A DNA stretch of 64,000 nt from an uncultured Gammaproteobacteria bacterium (GCA_951828235.1 OX639965.1:2584129-2648128); one strand, 5' to 3'; counted from the stretch's first letter, positions 16,624 through 24,980 are shown. Notes: generated by a model not told the origin, from the letters alone. A program made the numbers and translations.

Positions 16624-17294
16624 GACTCTTCCCTCAGCATATAGCCTACACCGCGCACCGTGTGGATTCTGACGCCGCAGCCGCGGGAGGCGATGGCCTT
16701 GCGCAGGCGCGACATATGCGATTCGAGCGTATTGGACTCGAACTGCTCGTCGTATCCGTACATGGCCTTTTCGAGCACGTCGCGGCCCACCACCCGGTTG
16801 GCGCCCTGCATGAGTTGCTCCAGGATCACCATTTCGCGCCGGGGAAGGATGAACGCGTCGCCATCGGAGAAGAAGTTTCTCGTGTCGCAATCCAGACGCA
16901 GGGCTCCCAGTCGAAGCACCCGCCCGACCTCCGGTACAGGCCGCCGTTCCGCGGCGCGTATCCGGGCAAGCAGTTCTTCCGGCTCGAAGGGCTTGACCAT
17001 GTAGTCATCCGCCCCGAGGTCGAGACCTTCCACCCGCTCCTGCAGCTCCCCAAGCGCGGAGAGAACCAGGAACTTGCACGAGAGCTTGTGGTCTTGCGCG
17101 AAGTGAATCAGGTCCACGCCGTCACCGTCGGGCAAACGGCGGTCCAGCAGGACGATTTCGTACTGGGAACTGAGCAGGGCGGACCGCGCGACGCCCAGGT
17201 CTTCCGCCACGTCCACTATGTAGTTATGGCGGCGCAACAGGCGCTGGGTGGCGCTGGCCAGGTCCGGTTCGTCTTCAACGAGCAGTATTTTCAT
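16620..17294 (-). CDS. OmpR/PhoB-family response regulator
   Basis: A 224-residue regulator with a receiver domain (acidic pocket Glu7-Asp8, phospho-acceptor Asp51 in VLLDRRLPDGDG, and the conserved Lys in DDYMVKPF) and a C-terminal winged helix DNA-binding domain (about 125-220, ending in RLRKAIASRGCGVRIHTVRG and GYML). It is the cognate partner of the overlapping histidine kinase gene. Divergent from the GATase gene at 17446; the roughly 150-base gap must hold both promoters. Confidence 0.93.
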   Translation of the reverse strand: MKILLVEDEPDLASATQRLLRRHNYIVDVAEDLGVARSALLSSQYEIVLLDRRLPDGDGVDLIHFAQDHKLSCKFLVLSALGELQERVEGLDLGADDYMVKPFEPEELLARIRAAERRPVPEVGRVLRLGALRLDCDTRNFFSDGDAFILPRREMVILEQLMQGANRVVGRDVLEKAMYGYDEQFESNTLESHMSRLRKAIASRGCGVRIHTVRGVGYMLREES

Positions 17295-17445
17295 GATGCA
17301 GGCGCCTCACCTGTGAATATCGCGCGAAATGGTTATCGCAACCTTACGCGCTGCCCGCCGGGAGGTCGCCGATGTCTGTCTGGAGCAGACCGAATCATGG
17401 ACGCCCGGCAGTACAATCCCTCCCGGTCCAATCTCATGTCGAACG

Positions 17446-18159
17446 ATGAAGAAAGTACTGGTAATCCGCAACGTAAGCTACGAAACCGAGGGCATGCTCG
17501 AACCTCTGCTGCGCAACGAAGGTCTTACGCTCAACATCGTTGACTTCCAGCGGGACGCTTCGGCGCAGCCAAGCCTTGACGGGCATGCCGGCCTGGTCGT
17601 TATGGGGGGGCCGATGGGCGCCAACGACACGGATCGGTTCCCGCACCTGGTTCATGTCGAGCGGCTCTGTGCCGAGGCGTTCGAGAAATCGGTTCCGTCG
17701 GTGGGTGTGTGCCTCGGCGCTCAGGTCATGGCCAAGATTCTCGGAAGCGACGTCTATGAGAATCCCGTGCGCGAGGTCGGTTGGTATGACCTCACCACGA
17801 CGACGGATGCCGATAACGACCCCTTGTTCTCCCGGTTACAGGACCGCGAGGTGGTCCTGCAGTGGCACGGCGATACCTTTGACCTGCCGGACGGCGCCGT
17901 GTTGCTGGCTTCCTCGCCGGATTGCGTCAACCAGGCCTTCCGCTATGGCGAGGCCGGCTACGCGATCCAGTTTCACCTGGAAATCCTTCAACCCATGATC
18001 GAGGAATGGGTCCGGCGGGATGCGGCACGAGGATGGCTTGCCGAGGACGGGCGGATCAGCGCCAGGAGGATACTTGCCGATACGCGGGCCCACATGAACC
18101 GCTCCATGGAGCTGGGCCGGCGCGTGTTCAGGCGTTTTGCCGGCCTGATCGCTGCCTGA
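17446..18159 (+). CDS. Class I glutamine amidotransferase-like protein
   Basis: A 237-residue GATase1 protein similar to GMP-synthase-like or gamma-glutamyl-hydrolase-like amidotransferases. Nucleophile Cys89 in VGVCLGAQ, His177 and Glu179 in IQFHLEI complete the triad, and VVMGGPMGAND is the oxyanion region. It probably removes an amide or gamma-glutamyl group from a small molecule. The ATG at 17446 gives a normal N-terminus (MKKVLVIRNV); no good Shine-Dalgarno is visible. It stands 19 bases before the D-amino-acid dehydrogenase gene and likely belongs to the same catabolic unit. A run of seven G (17604-17610) lies in its MGGPMG segment. Confidence 0.82.
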   Translation: MKKVLVIRNVSYETEGMLEPLLRNEGLTLNIVDFQRDASAQPSLDGHAGLVVMGGPMGANDTDRFPHLVHVERLCAEAFEKSVPSVGVCLGAQVMAKILGSDVYENPVREVGWYDLTTTTDADNDPLFSRLQDREVVLQWHGDTFDLPDGAVLLASSPDCVNQAFRYGEAGYAIQFHLEILQPMIEEWVRRDAARGWLAEDGRISARRILADTRAHMNRSMELGRRVFRRFAGLIAA

Positions 18160-18178
18160 GGTCAGGCATCCCCCCTTC

Positions 18179-19447
18179 ATGCACGTAATCGTCGTCGGTT
18201 GTGGCGTCATCGGCGTCAGCACGGCATGGTTTCTGACCCGCGCCGGCGCCGACGTAACAGTATTGGAACGGCGCGAGGGTCCGGCGCTTGAGACCAGCTT
18301 CGCCAATGCCAGCATGCTGACGCCCAGCCTGTCGGCGCCCTGGAATTCTCCCGGCGTCTGGCTGAAGCTGATCAAGTTCCTGGGGCGCAAGGAAGCGGCG
18401 CTCCTGGTCCGGCCAGCGGCCTTTCCGGCGCTTTTGTACTGGGGCTACCGCTTTCTCCGCAACAGCCAGCCTGTCCGTCACGAAATCAATCTAAGAAAAA
18501 ACCTCAAATTATGTAATTATTCTATTGATAAAATGAAAGAATTGAGGTCAGATACCGCCGTTGAGTACGAGGCTGACCTTTCGGGCGTAATGGAAGTTTG
18601 CCGCGACCAAGCCGATATGAAGAGAGGTCGGGAGCACATCCGCTTTCTGGGCGCCGATCAGGTGCCTGCAGAGGAGCTGACCCCCGCCGGCATCGTGGAG
18701 CTGGAACCGGCGCTGGAGCCGATACGAAGGGAACTGGCGGGGGGCTTCTATTTTCCCGCCGATGAGGTAGGCGATGCTCACAAGTTCAGTCGCAGCCTGC
18801 AACGGCATGCAGAACGACATGGGGCCCGATTTCGATTTGGAGCATCGGTGCAGGAAATACTCGGGCAGCAGGGAAGCGTCCAGGGTGTACGCTTGGGAAA
18901 TGGCGAAGAAATCGAGGCGAACGAAGTTGTCGTGGCCGCGGGCAGCTACACGCCCCGTCTCGTGAAGGCTCTGGGCGTTCGAGTGCCGGTTTGCCCGGCC
19001 AAGGGCTACTCGCTGACCACGCCCATGCCGGAAGAATTACCCCGACTCGGGCACGCGGTGCTCGATGACGGCTACAAGGCCGGTGTCGTGCCGCTGGGCG
19101 CAAGCCGTATACGGGTGGGCGGAACGGTAGAGTTCACCGGATTCAATCTCGACCTTTCACCGGAACGGGTTGCCAATTTAAGGAACCTGCTCGCCGGCGT
19201 GTTGCCCCGGCACGCCGAGCAAATCGATGTAAAGGACATGCAGGCCTGGTGCGGCCTGCGGCCCGCGTCGCCCGACGGCGTGCCGATCATCGGGCCGACG
19301 CAAGTTCAAGGCCTGTCCCTGGCCACCGGCCACGGACATCTGGGCTGGTCGATGGCCGCAGGGACGGGGAAAGCGCTGGCACAGCAGATCATCGGTGAGG
19401 GACAGGAGTTTCCGCTGGAGGGCTACGCGCTGGCGAGGTTCGACTGA
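18179..19447 (+). CDS. dadA: D-amino-acid dehydrogenase small-subunit-like FAD oxidoreductase
   Basis: A 422-residue FAD flavoenzyme of the DadA/DAO family. The dinucleotide-binding motif is at the N-terminus (VIVVGCGVIGVSTAWFLTRA), and the C-terminal part has MQAWCGLRPASPDGVPIIGP and TGHGHLGWSMAAGTGK, typical of DadA. It oxidatively deaminates D-amino acids (or related imino acids such as hydroxyproline) to oxo acids, giving electrons to the membrane quinone pool. It overlaps the following gene by one base (TGATG). An unusual AT-rich patch at 18485-18546 encodes residues about 103-123. Sarcosine- or D-hydroxyproline-oxidising activity is a possible alternative. Confidence 0.85.
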   Translation: MHVIVVGCGVIGVSTAWFLTRAGADVTVLERREGPALETSFANASMLTPSLSAPWNSPGVWLKLIKFLGRKEAALLVRPAAFPALLYWGYRFLRNSQPVRHEINLRKNLKLCNYSIDKMKELRSDTAVEYEADLSGVMEVCRDQADMKRGREHIRFLGADQVPAEELTPAGIVELEPALEPIRRELAGGFYFPADEVGDAHKFSRSLQRHAERHGARFRFGASVQEILGQQGSVQGVRLGNGEEIEANEVVVAAGSYTPRLVKALGVRVPVCPAKGYSLTTPMPEELPRLGHAVLDDGYKAGVVPLGASRIRVGGTVEFTGFNLDLSPERVANLRNLLAGVLPRHAEQIDVKDMQAWCGLRPASPDGVPIIGPTQVQGLSLATGHGHLGWSMAAGTGKALAQQIIGEGQEFPLEGYALARFD

Positions 19448-20622
19448 TGGCGTCGAAGAAAAAGCTCGACCGCTGCTATAACCTGGAGGACCTGCGCAAG
19501 CTGGCGCGCAAGCGGCTGCCCGCGCCGATGTATCACTACATGCGGGGCGGGGCCGATGACGAATGGTCGCTGCATAACAACACGGCGGCATTCGAGAACT
19601 ACGAACTGCTGCCGCGCTACCTGGTCAATGTCGAGAAGATAGACGCCGGCGTCACGGTACTGGGTCAGGAGCTCGAATGGCCGCTGTTCCTTTCGCCCAC
19701 CGGGATGTCGCGGATCTTTCACCACGACGGCGAGGTCGGCGCGGTACGGGCGGCGCACAGGTCGGGCACGATGTATTCGCTGTCCACGCTGGGTTCCACC
19801 AGCATCGAGGACGTGGCGGCGGCCAGCGAAGGTCCGCGGATGTTCCAGATCTACGTGCTGAGGGACCCGGGGCTGAACCGCGAATTCATCGAACGCTGCA
19901 AGGAGGCCAACTATTCCGCACTGTGTCTTACGGTGGACGTGCCGGTGGGCGGTAACCGCGAGCGCGACTTCCATACCGGCATGACCGTGCCGCCCAAGCT
20001 GACCTTCATGAGCAAGCTGGACGTGGCCCGGCATGTGAGTTGGGCGTATCGCTACCTCACTTCGGGAGCCGCGGAGATGGCCAATTTCGCCCACCGCCTG
20101 CGCGACTCGGAAGACACCAACCTCATGGGCTATGTCGGGCGCCAGTTTGATATGACGGTCAACTGGGACGATGCCGCCCGCATGATCGAGCAATGGGGCG
20201 GGCCATTTGCGATCAAGGGCGTCATGTGCGCGGAAGACGCGCGCCGCTCGGTGGAGGCCGGCGCCAGCGCGGTCATGTTATCGAATCATGGGGGACGGCA
20301 ACTGGACGGCGCGCCCGCCCCGGTCGATCTCGTGCGCGAGGTCCGGGACGCCATAGGCGACTCCGCCGAGGTCATCGTTGACGGCGGGGTGCGGCGCGGC
20401 ACGCATGTGCTGAAGGCCCTGGCGCTGGGCGCCACCGCCTGTTCCACCGGCCGCGGCTACCTGTACGGCTTCGGGGCCGGCGGCGAGGCTGGTGTGGACC
20501 GCGCGCTGAAGATTCTGCGCGACGAGGTAGAGAGAGATCTTGCCCTGTTGGGCTGTGTGCGCGCCCGCGATCTGGACGAGCGCTATGTAAGGGAGGTCAG
20601 TCGTAAAGGAGCAAAACAATGA
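19447..20622 (+). CDS. FMN-dependent alpha-hydroxy-acid dehydrogenase (LldD-like)
   Basis: A 391-residue TIM-barrel flavoprotein of the L-lactate dehydrogenase/glycolate oxidase family. Signatures: MYHYMRGGADDEWSL near residue 35, YSLSTLGSTSIEDVAAA, the active-site SNHGGRQLDG with catalytic His281, and VDGGVRRGTHVLKALALGA for FMN phosphate binding. It oxidises an L-2-hydroxy acid to the 2-oxo acid. It sits between the D-amino-acid dehydrogenase (1-base overlap) and the PLP dehydratase (4-base overlap), so all three are translated together, which fits a pathway turning amino or hydroxy acids into 2-oxo acids. The exact substrate (lactate, mandelate, other) is open. Confidence 0.88.
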   Translation: MASKKKLDRCYNLEDLRKLARKRLPAPMYHYMRGGADDEWSLHNNTAAFENYELLPRYLVNVEKIDAGVTVLGQELEWPLFLSPTGMSRIFHHDGEVGAVRAAHRSGTMYSLSTLGSTSIEDVAAASEGPRMFQIYVLRDPGLNREFIERCKEANYSALCLTVDVPVGGNRERDFHTGMTVPPKLTFMSKLDVARHVSWAYRYLTSGAAEMANFAHRLRDSEDTNLMGYVGRQFDMTVNWDDAARMIEQWGGPFAIKGVMCAEDARRSVEAGASAVMLSNHGGRQLDGAPAPVDLVREVRDAIGDSAEVIVDGGVRRGTHVLKALALGATACSTGRGYLYGFGAGGEAGVDRALKILRDEVERDLALLGCVRARDLDERYVREVSRKGAKQ

Positions 20623-21593
20623 CTGTTCATGAACCCCCTTCACTCAGCGAGATACGCGCCTACAGGGAAGTGGTCAAAGATCGTATCGTGCGCACCCCGG
20701 TGCATGACTGGCGCGGCACGCAGATCAGCAAGCGCGCGCCGGACCTGCGCATATCGGTCAAGTTCGAACTGTTGCAGATGACCGGAACCTTCAAGGCCAG
20801 GGGCGCGCTTGCCTGGATGCTCTCCCTGCCCGAGGAAAAAGCAAAAAGGGGCGTGACTGCAGTCAGCGCCGGCAATCACGCCGTAGCCGTGTCTTGGGCG
20901 GCGCATGTCATGGGCGCACCGGCCCATGTCGTGATCATTTCTCCGGCCAACCCTGCGCGAATTCAGCAGGCGAGGGCCTGGGGCGCGAAAGTGGAATTGA
21001 GCGACAACGCGGAGGCCGCCTTTCAACGGGTCCTGAACATCGAGAAACAGGACGGGAAGACCCTCGTCCACCCCTTCGAGGGACGTTCGATTGCCATCGG
21101 CACCGGCGCCCTCGGCATGGAGTGGCTGGAGCAGGCGCCCGACCTGGACGCGCTGGTGATCCCGGTAGGAGGCGGAGGGCTGATCGCCGGGATCGGCGCG
21201 GCGGCCAAGCAGATTCGTCCTGAAATCAGTGTGTACGGGGCGGAGCCTTTTGGCGCCGACTCAATGTTCCAGAGCTTGGCCGGCAACGAGCCTGTTCAGG
21301 CCAGCCGTGTCGATTCGATCGCCGACAGCCTGCGGGCCCCCAATGCCCGGGATTACAGCTTTGCGCTGGCCAGCCGCCACATGGACGGTCTCGGCCGGGT
21401 CGAAGACGATGAGATTCGCCAGGCGATGCGGCTGATCCTGCAGGAATTGAAGATGATGGTGGAACCGGCATGCGCGACCGCTACCGCCGCCGCCATCGGC
21501 CCGTTGCGCGAGCGGCTCGAGGGCAAGCACGTGGGCGTGCTGCTGTGCGGGTCCAACATCGATATGGCAACCTTCAGTCGCCTTTTGAGCTGA
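20619..21593 (+). CDS. PLP fold-type II threonine/serine dehydratase-like enzyme
   Basis: A 324-residue catabolic dehydratase of the threonine ammonia-lyase / hydroxyaspartate dehydratase group. PLP lysine Lys59 in MTGTFKARGA, the phosphate-binding SAGNHAVAV, and the glycine-rich PVGGGGLIAGI are clear. It has no C-terminal ACT domain, so it is not the feedback-regulated IlvA type. It turns a beta-hydroxy amino acid into an oxo acid and ammonia. The ATGA overlap with the upstream hydroxy-acid dehydrogenase places it last in the operon. EutB-type (hydroxyectoine) or threo-3-hydroxyaspartate activity cannot be excluded. Confidence 0.88.
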   Translation: MTVHEPPSLSEIRAYREVVKDRIVRTPVHDWRGTQISKRAPDLRISVKFELLQMTGTFKARGALAWMLSLPEEKAKRGVTAVSAGNHAVAVSWAAHVMGAPAHVVIISPANPARIQQARAWGAKVELSDNAEAAFQRVLNIEKQDGKTLVHPFEGRSIAIGTGALGMEWLEQAPDLDALVIPVGGGGLIAGIGAAAKQIRPEISVYGAEPFGADSMFQSLAGNEPVQASRVDSIADSLRAPNARDYSFALASRHMDGLGRVEDDEIRQAMRLILQELKMMVEPACATATAAAIGPLRERLEGKHVGVLLCGSNIDMATFSRLLS

Positions 21594-21600
21594 CAGGAGC

Positions 21601-21616
21601 GAGGGCTCCCGCCCTC
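21601..21616. repeat. GAGGGC-TCCC-GCCCTC hairpin after the dehydratase gene
   Basis: A perfect 6-bp inverted repeat seven bases past the stop of the PLP dehydratase. It belongs to the same sequence type as hairpins at 15174 and 43561. No U-run follows. A further GTGGGG/CCCCAC pairing (21626-21631 with 21639-21644) lies just behind. Confidence 0.5.
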
Positions 21617-21655
21617 ACCCCGGGAGTGGGGGCACTGGCCCCACGGCGTCCCACT

Positions 21656-21677
21656 CTGAGAGCTTGATCGCTCTCAG
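21656..21677. terminator. CTGAGAGC/GCTCTCAG hairpin, probable bidirectional terminator
   Basis: A perfect 8-bp stem with loop TTGATC lies between the convergent dehydratase (+) and histidine-phosphatase-like gene (-), overlapping the last codons of the latter. Position suggests termination from both sides, though no T-run follows on either strand. Confidence 0.5.
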
Positions 21678-22192
21678 TAGTGCAAGACAAGCGTTCGCGG
21701 CTGCCCGAACGAGGGCAGGCTGATCAGGTGCATTCTTCCCGGTCCGAATTCCGCCAGGCTGAGCGCGGCGGCGTCCCACTCGGCCAGCAGCGCCGAAGCC
21801 AGGTTGTTGCCGGTCACGATAATCACGATCTTTCCGCGGTGCTGTCTGGCCAGCCCGCGCGCGAAGGCGCCCGGGTCTTCGATCAGCACGTCCGTAATGG
21901 ACTTGCCCAGGCGTTCGGAAAGCATGCGAACCGTCTCGCGCTCGGGTTCGCCGCCGGCGCTGAAGATACCGGCCAGCAGATCGCGGGCGGCGAGGTTGCC
22001 CGCGAGCCGGCCGAGCGCTTCTGCGCGGGCGCGACCGGCTTCACTGAGTGAAGCGGAGCCACCGTCCTGACGTTCGGCGGATGTCAGCAGCAACACCGTC
22101 GTGGTGGCTTCGCTCCCCTGCAGTTGCCAGACAAGGACCAGCACGCCCGCCAGGAAAACGGCCACCAGCAGGTTCCGGTAGCGGGGGCGCAT
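21674..22192 (-). CDS. Degenerate histidine-phosphatase-like protein, membrane anchored
   Basis: A 172-residue protein with an N-terminal anchor (NLLVAVFLAGVLVLVWQLQG, about 7-26) and a domain that follows the phosphoglycerate-mutase/histidine-phosphatase plan: strand TTTVLLLTSAER, then LSEAGRARAEALGRLAG, FSAGGEPERETVRMLSERL, and IVIIVTGNNLASALLAEW. The catalytic RHG is replaced by TSAER and the second catalytic His region (normally GHN) by TGNN, so both active-site histidines are missing. Probably not an active phosphatase; it may bind a phospho-ligand or have a structural role. Monocistronic, divergent from the small membrane protein gene. Confidence 0.65.
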   Translation of the reverse strand: MRPRYRNLLVAVFLAGVLVLVWQLQGSEATTTVLLLTSAERQDGGSASLSEAGRARAEALGRLAGNLAARDLLAGIFSAGGEPERETVRMLSERLGKSITDVLIEDPGAFARGLARQHRGKIVIIVTGNNLASALLAEWDAAALSLAEFGPGRMHLISLPSFGQPRTLVLHY

Positions 22193-22295
22193 CAGTTCGA
22201 GACGGCAAGCGACATGGTCTCGATATTACTACTGCGATCTGCGTAAAATAAAGGCCGTTGCAGGTACTTTCTTGCGCATGCGAGGCGAGTGATTC

Positions 22296-22490
22296 GTGGA
22301 TTTGTTCAGCTTTTTCTTCGACAACGTGGGCGCGCTGCTGGCGCTCGCCTTTGTGCTGTTCAATCTGGCCGCCTGGGTGATGAGGCGAGTTCGGCAGAAG
22401 CGCGAACAGGAACGTTACGGGCACTATCCGCCCGCGGTGCGCTCGGGCCGGCTGAATTACGAAGATTACAGAAAGCGACGCGAGGGCTGA
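22296..22490 (+). CDS. Small single-pass membrane protein
   Basis: A 64-residue protein with one membrane helix (about 10-28, VGALLALAFVLFNLAAWVM), then a strongly basic segment (RRVRQKREQERYG) and a C-terminus rich in Tyr, Arg and Asp. GTG start with GAGGCGAG in front. No family recognised. It precedes the lipoprotein/kinase operon by about 80 bases with a possible promoter between them. Real coding is supported by the strong hydrophobic-then-basic pattern, but the call stays tentative. Confidence 0.5.
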   Translation: MDLFSFFFDNVGALLALAFVLFNLAAWVMRRVRQKREQERYGHYPPAVRSGRLNYEDYRKRREG

Positions 22491-22530
22491 TTGGCGCATC
22501 CAATGCCTAAAGGGCGCGGTAACATGCCGG

Positions 22531-22539
22531 TGGTATGCT
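22531..22539 (+). promoter_or_regulatory. Candidate extended -10 promoter for the kinase operon
   Basis: TGGTATGCT fits the extended -10 pattern TGnTATnnT about 30 bases before the lipoprotein start at 22570. No convincing -35 is visible. Confidence 0.3.
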
Positions 22540-22569
22540 AGCTTGAAATGTAAAGGTCGACCAACCGCA

Positions 22570-23754
22570 ATGAAAGGCACAGTGCGTATTTCAGGCTTTT
22601 GTGTGGCGCTCTGCGCAGTGCTGGTCCTGGCCAATTGCCAGACTACTGGAGGCATGTCTTCGCCGTCCGGCGGCCCACCGGTTTCCATGCCTCAACCCAG
22701 CGGCAGTTCGGGTTCCTCCGGCGGTCCGCAGGGCTCGATGGGCGGTTCGCAAGGTTCGATGGGCGGTTCGCAGGGTTCGATGGGTGGTTCGCAGGGCTCG
22801 ATGGGCGGCTCGCAAGGTTCGATGGGCGGTTCGCAGGGTTCGATGGGTGGTTCGCAAGGCTCGATGGGCGGTTCGCAAGGTTCGATGGGCGGTTCGCAAG
22901 GCTCGATGGGCGGCTCGCAGGGCCCGATGGGTGGCTCGCAAGGCTCGATGGGCGGCTCGCAAGGCTCAATGGGCGGTTCGCAGGGCTCGATGGGTGGCTC
23001 GCAAGGCTCGATGGGCGGTTCGCAGGGCTCGATGGGTGGCTCGCAGGGCTCAATGGGTGGCTCGCAAGGCTCGATGGGCGGTTCGCAGGGCTCGATGGGT
23101 TCGGCCGGCGGGCAGTCAGGCCAACAGGGCAATGCCGGCGGTCAGCAGGCCGGTTCCATGGGAGCCGGCGGTGGTTTCGGAGGCGGACAAGGCAGCGAGC
23201 CGGGCGGTACGGGAGGTACAGCCGGTACACAAGGCGCGGGCGGCACGGGAGGCGCAGGCGGCATACCAGGCGCAGGCGATCTTGAAGGAATACTCCGTGA
23301 ATCCATGGAAGGCTACGACCGTGAAATAGCTCGCGAGCGTGGCGCCATGGCATCCGCGGGACAAGGTTCCGCCGCCGGGTCCGGCGGCGCGGGCGGAATG
23401 ATCGGCGAGGCCGGCGGTTCCGGCGGGGCAATGGTCACCATTCCCAACGCGTCCGGAGGAGGCATTGGCGGTGACGGCCAGGGCTCGGGCAGTGAGTCTG
23501 ACGGTAACAGCGCGGGTGGCGGCGGCGCAGGCGGCGGTGGCCAGGGAGGACCGCTTGCAGACGGCAACGCAGGTGAACCCGGCGAACAGCCGGAGACAAA
23601 GATAGAGATTCCGGAGGACATTGCCGAGGCGGCGGGCAGCGAAGACCAGGTGGCGCGCCAGATCCGCGAAGCGGCGGAGCAGGAAGAAGATCCGCGCATC
23701 CGCGAGGCATTGTGGGACGAATATCGCAAGCACATGGGGTTGAATAGAAAGTGA
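22570..23754 (+). CDS. Gly/Ser-rich heptad-repeat lipoprotein
   Basis: A 394-residue lipoprotein: signal MKGTVRISGFCVALCAVLVL ending in LANC, then a long low-complexity part. Residues about 57-175 are 17 consecutive copies of the heptad MGGSQGS (one variant with GP), followed by more Gly-rich sequence (AGGQQAG, GGAGG) and a short charged, likely helical C-terminus (about 345-394, rich in Glu, Arg, Ala; IPEDIAEAAGSEDQVARQI). Likely a flexible surface or periplasmic stalk. First gene of an operon with a second lipoprotein (GTGA overlap) and a Ser/Thr kinase. The downstream PEGA/SUMF1-like protein may be a partner. No known family by sight. Confidence 0.75.
   Translation: MKGTVRISGFCVALCAVLVLANCQTTGGMSSPSGGPPVSMPQPSGSSGSSGGPQGSMGGSQGSMGGSQGSMGGSQGSMGGSQGSMGGSQGSMGGSQGSMGGSQGSMGGSQGSMGGSQGPMGGSQGSMGGSQGSMGGSQGSMGGSQGSMGGSQGSMGGSQGSMGGSQGSMGGSQGSMGSAGGQSGQQGNAGGQQAGSMGAGGGFGGGQGSEPGGTGGTAGTQGAGGTGGAGGIPGAGDLEGILRESMEGYDREIARERGAMASAGQGSAAGSGGAGGMIGEAGGSGGAMVTIPNASGGGIGGDGQGSGSESDGNSAGGGGAGGGGQGGPLADGNAGEPGEQPETKIEIPEDIAEAAGSEDQVARQIREAAEQEEDPRIREALWDEYRKHMGLNRK
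22738..23094. repeat. 17 tandem 21-bp repeats coding for MGGSQGS
   Basis: Seventeen head-to-tail 21-base units run from the ATG at 22738 to 23094, differing mainly at third positions (ggc/ggt, caa/cag). The unit length keeps the frame, so copy number can change without frameshift. Confidence 0.95.
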
Positions 23755-24980
23755 ACCGGTCGATCAGGACACTTGGCCTGGCTGCCTGCGTCGTCGTGCT
23801 GGGCGCCTGCACGTCCGCGCGCGAGGTCCAGTACACTCAAGTGGGGCTGCAGCGGGCGGAGGCCGAAATTGCTACGGAAGCCCTGCTGAACGTCGGCATC
23901 CTGGTCTTCGATACGGGACTGCCCGAAGACGCCAGCGAACAGAAACTCAACGACAGTTTCGTCTTTCCGGAGATCCGCCGCGCCGAGGCGCGCTACATGC
24001 CGTACCACCTCAAGAGCACCCTTGAGACCACCGGCTACTGGGGGGCGGTAAGCGTCCTGCCGGAATTCAGCCCGGTCGCGGACATCGTAGTTTCGGGGCG
24101 GATAGACCAGTCCGACGGCTACAGTGCGCAGTTGCGCGTCGGCGCGTGGGATTCTTCAGGCCGGCGGTGGTTCGAGAAGAAGTATGCAATGCTGGTCGCG
24201 GAGCAGGCGTACATTCGCAACGCCGGTCCCGGCCAGGATCCCTATCAGAATATCTACAACCAGATCGCAAATGATCTGCTTGAGGCCCGCGCGCAGCTCA
24301 GCGCCGGCGAGCTGCAGCGCATTCGCGAGATCAGCGATTTGCGCTACGGGCTGAGCGTAGTGCCGCAGGCCTTTGGTGGCTACCTGGAAGAGACGGGCAA
24401 CGGTCAATACGAGGTCCGGCGCTTGCCGGCAGCGGACGAGCCCATGGTCAGTCGCATGCGCGAGGTGCGGGAGCGGGAATACGCCCTGATCGATGCCGTC
24501 AACGAGCACTACGCCAACCTCTACTACGGCCTGGACCGGCCCTACACGGACTGGCGGCGGATGGCGCGCGAAGGCCGGCTGAGTTACGAGGAAATGCGCA
24601 GGTCGGCGAATACGCGCATGCTGCTGGGAGTGCTCGGGATACTGGGCGCCATCGCGTACGAATCCAGCGGCGGCGACAACATGGGCGTCACCAGCACCAT
24701 GATTCAGGGCGGCTTCATGGGTATACAAAGCAGCCTGAGCCGGCGCGAGGAAGCCAAAATGCACGCCGAGGCCCTGCGTGAGGTGGGCGAATCCTTTGAC
24801 GCCGAGGCGGAACCCATGGTCGTGGAACTCGAAGGCCAGACCCGTCGTTTGACCGGGTCTGCGGAAGAACGGTTTCGTGAGTGGCGCCGCCTGTTGCGGG
24901 AAATCTACGCCCGGGAAACCGGCGTTCTTGAAGTGCCGGGTGCGCAAGACCCTGAGGGTACGTCCCTGCAGCGCCCCTGA
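23751..24980 (+). CDS. Hypothetical lipoprotein
   Basis: A 409-residue protein with lipoprotein signal ending LGAC (about Cys20). The region LNVGILVFDTGLPED to about residue 180 looks like an alpha/beta domain of the kind seen in TolB-N/CsgG-type lipoproteins (VADIVVSGRIDQSDGYSAQLRVG), but the match is only by feel. A hydrophobic stretch near residues 285-305 (MLLGVLGILGAIAYES) and a Glu/Arg-rich helical C-terminus follow. GTG start overlaps the previous stop as GTGA. It belongs to the operon with the repeat lipoprotein and the kinase. Function unknown. Confidence 0.75.
   Translation: MNRSIRTLGLAACVVVLGACTSAREVQYTQVGLQRAEAEIATEALLNVGILVFDTGLPEDASEQKLNDSFVFPEIRRAEARYMPYHLKSTLETTGYWGAVSVLPEFSPVADIVVSGRIDQSDGYSAQLRVGAWDSSGRRWFEKKYAMLVAEQAYIRNAGPGQDPYQNIYNQIANDLLEARAQLSAGELQRIREISDLRYGLSVVPQAFGGYLEETGNGQYEVRRLPAADEPMVSRMREVREREYALIDAVNEHYANLYYGLDRPYTDWRRMAREGRLSYEEMRRSANTRMLLGVLGILGAIAYESSGGDNMGVTSTMIQGGFMGIQSSLSRREEAKMHAEALREVGESFDAEAEPMVVELEGQTRRLTGSAEERFREWRRLLREIYARETGVLEVPGAQDPEGTSLQRP

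Noticed and set aside
22738..23094. Possible CRISPR array
   Set aside because: Units are contiguous 21-bp coding repeats with no spacers.
22692..23132. Minus-strand frame giving a Pro-Ile-Glu-Cys-type heptad repeat
   Set aside because: It is the antisense reading of the MGGSQGS repeat; no start signal or flanking domain supports it.
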